Below, piece after piece: positions 1 to 4,521 of a stretch of DNA of 11,048 bases. This DNA comes from an uncultured Eubacteriales bacterium (GTDB lineage: Bacteria > Bacillota > Clostridia > Lachnospirales > Lachnospiraceae): positions 1-11,048 of the forward strand of contig CACYBV010000198.1 of the NCBI GenBank assembly GCA_902772745.1, written 5' to 3'. The first letter of the stretch is position 1, and each line of letters begins with the position of its first letter. Position numbers and translations under genes: made by a program. The notes under the pieces are model-generated. The model saw only the letters and a list, made by a program, of their open reading frames with translations, was not told the origin of the DNA and ran no database searches.

Positions 1-254
1 CCGTCATGATACCGGATCGTCGGCGCCATCACGCTGCCGTTCACGGAATCTCCGGGCACGTAATGCTGTCCTACCCGCTCCAGCGCGTTTCCGATCTGCT
101 CCCAGTGGACAAGGTCCTTCGAATGGAAGACCGGGATCCCGGGGAACAGTCCGAAGGAGGACTGAATCAGGTAATAATCATCTTCAACCCGGAGGATCGA
201 AGGGTCGGGGTAGAAGCCCGGGATGATGGGGTTTGTAAAAACGTGATCTGACAT
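1..254 (-). CDS. GH43 family beta-xylosidase / alpha-L-arabinofuranosidase, N-terminal part (gene runs off the left edge)
   Basis: The minus-strand reading from the ATG at 254 gives about 84 residues before the window ends. It opens with NPIIPGFYPDPSI, the hallmark first blade of GH43 five-bladed propellers; Asp17 in YPDPS is the expected general base. It continues with DDYYLIQSSFG, FHSKDLVHWEQIG and APTIRYHDG, all typical of the xylosidase/arabinofuranosidase branch. Family members hydrolyse xylo-oligosaccharides or arabinose side chains; which of the two cannot be decided from this piece. No signal peptide is present, so a cytoplasmic enzyme acting on imported oligosaccharides is inferred. 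The start is supported by AGGAAAGG 8 bases upstream and by a sigma-A-like promoter at 298-326. The C-terminal domain and remaining catalytic residues lie outside the window. Confidence 0.9.
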   Translation of the reverse strand, partial: MSDHVFTNPIIPGFYPDPSILRVEDDYYLIQSSFGLFPGIPVFHSKDLVHWEQIGNALERVGQHYVPGDSVNGSVMAPTIRYHD

Positions 255-297
255 ATGTATATCCTTTCCTGTATTCTATGGTTGAAATTCTGCTGCT

Positions 298-326
298 ATC
301 ATAGCACAAAAAAAGCCGGGCTGCAA
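298..326 (-). promoter_or_regulatory. Sigma-A-type promoter of the GH43 gene
   Basis: On the minus strand TTGCAG (321-326) and TATGAT (298-303) are separated by exactly 17 bases. The predicted transcript would begin near 291, leaving a leader of about 37 bases before the GH43 start at 254. The match is 4/6 for the -35 and 5/6 for the -10. Confidence 0.7.
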
Positions 327-332
327 TGAAGA

Positions 333-370
333 ACAGGTTCGATAACGAATTCTCTCGTTATCGAACTTGT
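333..370. repeat. Long inverted repeat just upstream of the GH43 promoter, probable operator
   Basis: The arms ACAGGTTCGATAACGA (333-348) and TCGTTATCGAACTTGT (355-370) are complementary at 15 of 16 positions, the odd pair being G-T, around a 6-base spacer. Within each arm the core TTCG-ATAA-CGAA is itself partly symmetric, so the element reads as two related half-operators facing each other. It ends 6 bases upstream of the -35, at about -42 to -79 from the predicted start, a usual place for an activator site. No T-run follows on either strand, which argues against an intrinsic terminator. The cognate regulator is unknown. Confidence 0.6.
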
Positions 371-385
371 CCCTGCTGCATCTCT

Positions 386-595
386 TTATATCTCCAGTTC
401 CGCTGTCCGAAGACCTGTACCTGATACTCTAAGCACACTTGTTCCTTCGCCGGTTTTCTTCAGAATAATCAGCGCCCTGCCGTCATGAATGTCCACTTTG
501 TTCTTCGTAAAGCCGCCGGCATGTGCACTTCCCTGTCCGCCGAATGCAAGAAGCGAATACGCTTTTCCGTCAAGGGAAACCTCCCGGACGCAGAT
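386..595 (-). pseudogene. C-terminal remnant of a GH2-type glycosidase (beta-galactosidase-like)
   Basis: About 69 residues remain, from roughly CVREVSLDGK to the stop at 386. The run of AFGGQGSA, then DGRALIILKKTGEGTSVLRVSGTGLRTAELEI (ending at the stop) resembles the C-terminal Ig-like domain of GH2 beta-galactosidase/glucuronidase-like enzymes: an AFGS-like turn, GRALaivR, and GtI.l.asGeGL. The catalytic domains and start are absent. The reading upstream of about 595 no longer resembles this family; there the opposite strand reads as an AraC DNA-binding domain. This is a decayed 3' piece, not a working gene. The family call rests on a single short domain. Confidence 0.5.
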
Positions 596-842
596 CGCCG
601 AGGCGCTCTTCGTCTCTCCCGGATATGTCGGCGCCATTGTCAAAGCCAAAACCGGAATTTCCTGCCGCGATTATATTACACAGGAAAAAATGAAATACGC
701 AAAGCATCTTTTGCAGAATACCGCCCTCCCTGTCGGAGAAGTCGCGAAAAACTGCGGATATGACAACTTTGCGTACTTCAGTAAAGTATATAAAGATTTT
801 TACGGTATTTCACCAAGCGCTGTTCGAAAAGACCGGAAATAA
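588..842 (+). pseudogene. AraC-family transcriptional regulator, C-terminal DNA-binding remnant
   Basis: About 84 residues match the AraC/XylS double helix-turn-helix: IAEALFVSPGYVGAIVKAKTG (helices of HTH1 with recognition helix and the TG turn), YITQEKMKYAKHLL (linker helix), then VGEVAKNCGYDNFAYFSKVYKDFYGISPSAVRK (HTH2 and the G.sPs..R tail). The sensory N-terminal domain and the first part of HTH1 are missing. The frame stays open to an ATG at 489, but that stretch is antisense to the GH2 remnant and is not regulator-like, so the ORF is a chance fusion. AraC members usually sit beside the glycosidase genes they control, which fits the neighbouring GH2 fragment. Probably inactive. Confidence 0.75.
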
Positions 843-862
843 GTACAATCTGGTTTTTTTTT
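832..862 (+). terminator. Intrinsic terminator behind the AraC remnant
   Basis: ACCGGA (832-837) pairs with TCTGGT (849-854) through one G-T pair. The hairpin includes the end of the AraC reading frame and is followed by a run of T up to 862. The stem is weak but the T tract is long. Confidence 0.45.
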
Positions 863-863
863 C

Positions 864-1754
864 TTACTCGCTCCACTCGAGCCAGAAAGATACGGACACG
901 TCCCCCTCTCCCAGTACCCCGAGCAGCTCTTCTTTCGTTACATCATTGATCCTCCCAAGACGAGTGAATTCCCAAGTGTTTACGTCATAGTAAACCGTGA
1001 GCTGGTTTCCCTGATAAAGGATGATGTCTCCGGGACTTGTCGTAATCTCTTCATCACTTCGCGGAAGGCTCCAGGGCAGCGGCCCGACTTTTTCAAAATT
1101 CCCGTAATCGTGCAGTTCGAGAGTCAGTTTTCCTTCCTTCAGCTTTTCAAAAAAAGCTTCCGCCGAGGAATTTTCCGAAAGACCGGGATAATAAATCTTC
1201 CCGTTCACTTCCATCACAAGGTCCGCCGTAAGGCGCACAGCATCGTATTCCATCTCATCCGTCTCCTTTTCTTTGCCGGCTTCCGTCGGGGTTTCCTTTT
1301 CCCCGACACTTTCCGTCACAGTTTCTCCGGTCCAGTCCAGAATACCCCCGAATTCGTAGACGTTCTTATAGCCGAGATCCGCAAGCTTCTGTGATGCCTG
1401 TTTGCTGCGGTTTCCCGAACGGCAGTAAACCAGGATGATCTGGTTCGGATCCGACAGTTGCTTTGGACGCTCTGTTCCGATCTCTTCGTTCGGAATCAGG
1501 ATCGCGCCGGGAATGTGTCCCCCGTCATACTCGTCCTGCCGGCGGACATCCACAATCACGTGCCCGTCGTCTTTTTCCATCATTTCTTTCGCTTTTTCCT
1601 GCGAAATCTGCTGATAGCTGTTTCTTACCATATCCGGTCCGTCCATAATCTGTTTTTCAATACATCCCGATGCCGTGAGAATCCCCAGAAGCAGAATCAC
1701 AGCAGCTGGCAGGAGAAATCCTCGATTCCTGAATGCAATTTTCCTTCTTTTCAT
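864..1754 (-). CDS. Rhodanese-domain lipoprotein with C-terminal cyclophilin-like domain
   Basis: The 296-residue product starts with a lipoprotein signal: MKRRK, a hydrophobic stretch (residues 13-26) and the lipobox TASGC with Cys31. It should be anchored outside the membrane. Residues about 48-145 are a single rhodanese domain, with VIVDVRRQDEYDGGHIPGA, the active-site loop CRSGNRS (Cys111) and GGILDWTG. Residues about 175-296 (VNGKIYYPGLSEN, DYGNFEKVGPLPWSLPRS, PGDIILYQGNQLTVYYD, LGRI) resemble the cyclophilin-like fold family seen in bacterial lipoproteins and flavodoxin-like proteins. Known rhodaneses move sulfane sulfur or sense thiols; a role in extracytoplasmic sulfur or redox chemistry is inferred. 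An in-frame ATG at 1778 exists, but AAAAAGGAA 8 bases before 1754 favours this start. It lies 87 bases after the GNAT gene, probably in the same operon. Confidence 0.85.
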   Translation of the reverse strand: MKRRKIAFRNRGFLLPAAVILLLGILTASGCIEKQIMDGPDMVRNSYQQISQEKAKEMMEKDDGHVIVDVRRQDEYDGGHIPGAILIPNEEIGTERPKQLSDPNQIILVYCRSGNRSKQASQKLADLGYKNVYEFGGILDWTGETVTESVGEKETPTEAGKEKETDEMEYDAVRLTADLVMEVNGKIYYPGLSENSSAEAFFEKLKEGKLTLELHDYGNFEKVGPLPWSLPRSDEEITTSPGDIILYQGNQLTVYYDVNTWEFTRLGRINDVTKEELLGVLGEGDVSVSFWLEWSE

Positions 1755-1762
1755 GTTTCTTA

Positions 1763-1771
1763 TTCCTTTTT
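1763..1771 (-). promoter_or_regulatory. Ribosome binding site that decides the lipoprotein start
   Basis: AAAAAGGAA on the minus strand is 8 bases before the ATG at 1754. Choosing this start puts the signal peptide directly at Met-Lys-Arg-Arg-Lys, the usual shape, whereas the upstream ATG at 1778 would add eight residues (MTEKGIRN). Confidence 0.6.
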
Positions 1772-1841
1772 CGGTCATTCCAGAAATGCTCCGTCGTCTG
1801 CCCGAGATGTCTGCCGGAGATGAAACCCCGCATGCATTTTA

Positions 1842-2300
1842 TCAGAGTTCCATCCAGATCCCCGTATCATGAATCGAAGCATTCTCAACATTTTTGTAAA
1901 AGCGCCGGGCTTCAGCGTTGTTGGCCATTAATGCTATGAGGATTCCTGCCCCGCGTTCCCTGCATGCTTCTCTCAGCCTCTTAAGAAGCGTCTGGGCAAC
2001 CTGATGATGCCTTTCGTTTTTAAGCACACAGATCCAGTCCAGATAAGCGCTGAAACAGGCCGCATCGCTTCGGCTCGCGATCAGGGAAGCGTCTATTCGC
2101 CCGATGACCCTGTCGTCCTTCAGGGCGATAAAAGAAAGAGCGGTATTGAATCTCGGATCGTCAAAGCTCTGTTCAAGCAGTGTTTGATAGGTCTCATCCG
2201 GTTCCCAGAAATAGGTGTCCGGTTCCTGTTTCCGAAGCTCCAGTTCAAATGCAATGACTTTCCGGATATCTTCTCTCTCCAGTTTCTTTATTTCAATCAT
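1842..2300 (-). CDS. GNAT-family N-acetyltransferase
   Basis: A 152-residue protein starting MIEIKKLEREDIRKVIAFE. It follows the GNAT order: N-terminal strand and helix, a central strand pair (ALSFIALKDDRVIGRIDAS), motif A with the acetyl-CoA pyrophosphate loop region (ICVLKNERHHQVAQTLLKRLREACRERG), and motif B (IALMANNAEARRFYKNV). The usual R/Q-x-x-G-x-G/A loop appears as R-H-H-Q-V-A, a variant lacking the first glycine. The substrate is unknown. The start is fixed by its neighbour: the carbonic anhydrase stop and this ATG share 8 bases (ATGATTGA, 2293-2300), with GGAG 8 bases upstream, a translational-coupling layout. Longer readings that begin further upstream only translate the carbonic anhydrase gene out of frame. 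Confidence 0.85.
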   Translation of the reverse strand: MIEIKKLEREDIRKVIAFELELRKQEPDTYFWEPDETYQTLLEQSFDDPRFNTALSFIALKDDRVIGRIDASLIASRSDAACFSAYLDWICVLKNERHHQVAQTLLKRLREACRERGAGILIALMANNAEARRFYKNVENASIHDTGIWMEL

Positions 2301-2832
2301 CAAACAGACTCCATTCCACCCTTCCCGTACGGATATCGAATACCGCTCCGCGGATTTCAACCTCGCCCATCTCCGGGTGCTGCGAAAACTCCCGGCGGAT
2401 GCGCAGCACGCCATGACGGACGTTCAGCGCTGCAGCTTTATCCGGGTCCCGCTCTCCTCCAATCGCTTCGAGAATATCATCGGTAATATATTTGATAAAC
2501 CCTTCTCCCCCGCCGGAAAGCGCCGCTGAAACCGCGCCGCAGCCTGTATGGCCGAGCAGGATGATTTCTTTGGTATGGAGATGCGCAGCCGCATATTCTA
2601 TGCTTCCGAGCTGATGATCATCAAGGACATTTCCGGCGACGCGGATTACAAAAAGCTCTCCCGGTCCCGCCGAAAAGATCTGCTCCGGAATCACGCGGGA
2701 GTCCGAGCAGCAGATCACGATTGCGTAAGGATGCTGGCCTTCTTCCGCAAGACGGCTGCGAAGGGCGGCGTCCGATTCCGAGAGATATTTCTGATTGCCT
2801 TCACAGAGGCGGAGATAATTCTGTTGTTTCAT
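2293..2832 (-). CDS. Beta-class carbonic anhydrase
   Basis: This 179-residue enzyme interconverts CO2 and bicarbonate in the cytoplasm. The beta-class zinc site is complete: Cys42-Ser-Asp44-Ser-Arg46 (CSDSR) and His95-x2-Cys98 (HTGCGA), with VIRVAGN and GSIEYAAAHL between them. In the family Cys42, His95 and Cys98 bind zinc, and the Asp44-Arg46 pair gates the fourth site. C-terminal strands (GEVEIRGAVFDIRTGRVEW) complete the fold; the length is at the short end for bacterial members. The start has AAAGGG 8 bases upstream. A TTGAAT-17-TATAAT promoter at 3006-3034 should drive it through a leader of about 165 bases. It is the first gene of a likely operon with the GNAT and rhodanese genes. Confidence 0.95.
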   Translation of the reverse strand: MKQQNYLRLCEGNQKYLSESDAALRSRLAEEGQHPYAIVICCSDSRVIPEQIFSAGPGELFVIRVAGNVLDDHQLGSIEYAAAHLHTKEIILLGHTGCGAVSAALSGGGEGFIKYITDDILEAIGGERDPDKAAALNVRHGVLRIRREFSQHPEMGEVEIRGAVFDIRTGRVEWSLFDD

Positions 2833-2999
2833 TTTCCGTGCCCTTTCTTCATCGCATCATCTCTGCCAAAATATGGCCGGCAGAAGAAGTATCGTACAGA
2901 TTCCAAAGGAGTTCTTATCCGCACACTCAGCGCTTAGGCCTCGAGTTGCCTTGATTCCACTGACATGCCAGTATGCCGTATAATCCGGGTTTTGCCCTG
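2833..2999 (-). other. Long untranslated leader of the carbonic anhydrase operon
   Basis: The predicted transcript start near 2999 lies about 167 bases ahead of the coding start. No ORF with a ribosome binding site and no known riboswitch core were recognised in it. The only structure noted is a weak hairpin with arms CTGCC and GGCAG around an 11-base loop at roughly 2872-2892, about 40 bases before the start codon. Confidence 0.3.
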
Positions 3000-3005
3000 A
3001 CTTAT

Positions 3006-3034
3006 ATTATACCAAAAAAAGGCACATGATTCAA
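3006..3034 (-). promoter_or_regulatory. Sigma-A promoter of the carbonic anhydrase operon
   Basis: On the minus strand TTGAAT (3029-3034) and a perfect TATAAT (3006-3011) lie 17 bases apart. The -35 begins only 2 bases after the hairpin terminator of the upstream flavodoxin/DUF3793 unit, so the two units are cleanly insulated. Confidence 0.8.
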
Positions 3035-3036
3035 TG

Positions 3037-3076
3037 AAAAACCCGCGAAATACCGGATGCCGGCTTCGCGGGTTTT
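3037..3076 (-). terminator. Rho-independent terminator of the flavodoxin-DUF3793 operon
   Basis: The arms AAAACCCGCGAA (3037-3048) and TTCGCGGGTTTT (3065-3076) are perfectly complementary over 12 bases, and the loop holds a smaller CCGG/CCGG pairing. Read on the minus strand it ends in a run of five T. Symmetric arms let it work on the plus strand too, but no plus-strand gene ends here. Confidence 0.85.
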
Positions 3077-3137
3077 ATCTGCTCGGGGTTGAACGGTCTC
3101 AAGGTCAAAAGAACCATTTGATAAAAAGTACGGTTAT

Positions 3138-3710
3138 TCAAGCGGCAACCGTAAGCCTGGAAAGGGGGAGCCCGGCCTTCAGGGCCTGCCGGTAAACGCG
3201 GATGCATATCCGGTATTTTCTGAACATTTCCAATGCCTTCTGTTCATTGGTGTAGACCTTCCAGAATCCGCAAAGTCTGCAGCATCCCCCGTTGTTTCTG
3301 ATATATTCCCGAACATCCTCTGCAGGAAACCCAAGAAAAATCCCGAGTTCATGCGGACAGCAGGTCTCCCGGAATCTGTCACCAAGCCTCTCGAGGCAAT
3401 ATACGCAATCCGTGTTCTGATACCCGAAATTCAGGAGAATATGTACTGCTTCTGCCTGATTCAGTGCTTCTTTCAGAGCCTTTTCGCTATATACCAGAAG
3501 AAGTGTATATTCCGCACGGTCAAAAAGCCTCCGGATCGTCACCCCTCGCTGGTTCAGGACGCCGTTCAGCTTTTCGATGCTTTCGTCAATTTCCGCGCGA
3601 TATCCGGACTTCACATTGAAAATACTGGCGCACTTCAGACCCGCAAGGGTCCCGGAAGCATTTTCGATCAGAAGTTTTTCAAGATAGCAGCGTCCTGACA
3701 CCATAGTCAT
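3138..3710 (-). CDS. DUF3793 family protein, Cys-rich
   Basis: A 190-residue soluble protein recognisable as DUF3793 from CCPHELGIFLGFPAEDVREYI followed by a glycine-rich turn and GFWKVYTNEQKALEMFRKY. The family is found mainly in Clostridia and often sits next to flavodoxin, as here; its biochemical function is not established. Ten cysteines are visible, several clustered: C102-x2-C105, C117-C118-P-H120 and C143-C144-x2-C147, which could bind a metal, heme or Fe-S cofactor (inference). The start at 3710 lies 3 bases after the flavodoxin stop, with GGA 7 bases upstream; a second in-frame ATG at 3704 is possible. It is the second and last gene of the operon, followed by the terminator at 3037-3076. 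Confidence 0.85.
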   Translation of the reverse strand: MTMVSGRCYLEKLLIENASGTLAGLKCASIFNVKSGYRAEIDESIEKLNGVLNQRGVTIRRLFDRAEYTLLLVYSEKALKEALNQAEAVHILLNFGYQNTDCVYCLERLGDRFRETCCPHELGIFLGFPAEDVREYIRNNGGCCRLCGFWKVYTNEQKALEMFRKYRICIRVYRQALKAGLPLSRLTVAA

Positions 3711-3713
3711 AGC

Positions 3714-4133
3714 TTATTCCGCCAAAACCTTTCCAAGTGTTTCACAAGCTGCGGCTGCATCATCGTCCGGCGCTTCCATACAGATCACACCTTCACCGTT
3801 TATGATATCTGCGCCTGCATTCTGCATCCTCTCCACCCAGTTTCTCATCCATTCGCCATCGCCCCAGCCATACGAGCCGAAAAGGGCGATTTTCTTGCCG
3901 GAAACAGCGCCTTCGATAGAGGCAACAAATGGTTCCATCTCACTTTCTTCCAACTCTTCTGCGCCCTGACTGGAACAGCCAAGCGCGAAAGCGTTCTCAT
4001 CAGCAAGATCTGCTGCGGTTACTTCCGAGACGGGAACTACTCTGGCCTCCCTGCCAGCACCTTCAATGCCTTTCCCGACTGCTTGTGCCATCGCTTCTGT
4101 ATTGCCGGTTCCTGACCAGTAAATAACGTACAT
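3714..4133 (-). CDS. Short-chain flavodoxin
   Basis: This 139-residue FMN protein carries low-potential electrons and can replace ferredoxin when iron is scarce. The phosphate loop is intact (WSGTGNTEAMA, Ser7-Thr12). The second FMN loop is at GCSSQGAEELEESEMEPF (residues 52-69) and the third at FGSYGWGDGEWM, with Trp90 in the position that stacks on flavin in clostridial flavodoxins. Length and motifs match the short-chain type of Clostridium; the usual M-G-D turn of the second loop is Q-G-A here, which could shift redox potential (inference). AAAGGAGG sits 8 bases before the start, and a perfect-consensus promoter with an operator-like palindrome lies upstream, suggesting a strongly expressed, repressor-controlled gene. 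DUF3793 follows after 3 bases. Confidence 0.95.
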   Translation of the reverse strand: MYVIYWSGTGNTEAMAQAVGKGIEGAGREARVVPVSEVTAADLADENAFALGCSSQGAEELEESEMEPFVASIEGAVSGKKIALFGSYGWGDGEWMRNWVERMQNAGADIINGEGVICMEAPDDDAAAACETLGKVLAE

Positions 4134-4163
4134 ATCCGTTTCCTCCTTTGTGTATATTCTTTG

Positions 4164-4179
4164 GTTAGTTATAACTAAC
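4164..4179. promoter_or_regulatory. Perfect 16-base palindrome, probable repressor operator of the flavodoxin operon
   Basis: GTTAGTTATAACTAAC is its own reverse complement. It begins 10 bases downstream of the -10 and covers roughly +4 to +19 of the predicted flavodoxin transcript, where a bound repressor would block initiation or clearance. The TTAG/CTAA half-sites recall metal-responsive DtxR-type operators; that link is an inference from shape and from the iron-sparing role of flavodoxin. Confidence 0.7.
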
Positions 4180-4189
4180 TTCGTTGTGT

Positions 4190-4218
4190 ATTATACAGAT
4201 GTGTCCCATGTTTGTCAA
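4190..4218 (-). promoter_or_regulatory. Perfect-consensus sigma-A promoter of the flavodoxin-DUF3793 operon
   Basis: On the minus strand TTGACA (4213-4218) and TATAAT (4190-4195) are separated by 17 bases: a full match in both hexamers and in spacing. The leader is about 50 bases. A promoter this strong would usually need a repressor, which fits the palindrome at 4164-4179. Confidence 0.9.
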
Positions 4219-4363
4219 GAAAAACATGTTGTTGTGAACATCATATGATTCGACATTGTTTGTACAGCGCCAGTTTATGTACATGGCAGCGTAAAAAATG
4301 ATTACTGCTGTTAAGTCTCGCCACCGGGACAAAGCAGGCGGACATAAAGTCAATTGTTTAAGA
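4219..4363. other. Divergent intergenic region, nothing firm
   Basis: This AT-richer stretch lies between the flavodoxin promoter and the GH78 control region. TGTACA occurs twice (4261-4266 and 4278-4283), but no clear promoter or gene is seen. Open readings across it lack ribosome binding sites and family resemblance. Confidence 0.3.
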
Positions 4364-4380
4364 TTTGCCGGACAGGCAAA
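4364..4380. promoter_or_regulatory. Inverted repeat upstream of the rhamnosidase promoter, candidate operator
   Basis: TTTGCC (4364-4369) and GGCAAA (4375-4380) are perfect inverted arms around 5 bases. The element ends 13 bases before the -35 of the GH78 promoter, at about -65 to -49, a typical activator position. No T-run follows. The regulator is unknown. Confidence 0.45.
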
Positions 4381-4393
4381 CCGATTACATCAC

Positions 4394-4422
4394 TTGATTT
4401 TACTGTTTTTTTCCGTTATGAT
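4394..4422 (+). promoter_or_regulatory. Sigma-A-type promoter of the GH78 gene
   Basis: TTGATT (4394-4399) and TATGAT (4417-4422) are 17 bases apart on the plus strand. The predicted transcript starts near 4429, leaving a leader of about 93 bases. The promoter rules out the in-frame ATG at 4354, which lies upstream of it, as the translation start. Confidence 0.7.
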
Positions 4423-4505
4423 AGAAATATCCAGACAGCGTGTTTTTGTTCCGTTCTGATTCTGCTCTGTCTTCTTCTTACAGGTCAAAAAGCCGCTGAT
4501 TATAC

Positions 4506-4513
4506 GAAAGGAA
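4506..4513 (+). promoter_or_regulatory. Ribosome binding site that decides the GH78 start
   Basis: GAAAGGAA ends 8 bases before the ATG at 4522. The in-frame ATG at 4513 overlaps this site, and the ATG at 4354 precedes the promoter, so 4522 is the best start. Confidence 0.7.
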
Positions 4514-4521
4514 TGATTGCT

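Noticed and set aside
333..370. The inverted repeat as an intrinsic terminator of the GH2 remnant
   Set aside because: No T-run follows on the minus strand, and its placement next to the GH43 -35 fits an operator better.
485..763. Plus-strand open frames spanning the GH2/AraC junction
   Set aside because: The first part is antisense to the GH2 remnant; only the frame carrying the AraC helices from about 588 is meaningful.
2301..2414. N-terminal extension of the GNAT protein to an upstream start at 2414
   Set aside because: These 38 residues are the carbonic anhydrase gene read out of frame; the GNAT fold begins at MIEIKK with its own ribosome binding site.
2004..2937. Plus-strand open frames opposite the GNAT and carbonic anhydrase genes
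   Set aside because: They lack ribosome binding sites and protein-like composition, and the minus-strand genes explain the region fully.
4165..4353. 62-codon minus-strand open frame upstream of flavodoxin
   Set aside because: It covers the flavodoxin promoter and operator, has no ribosome binding site and has no recognisable motif.
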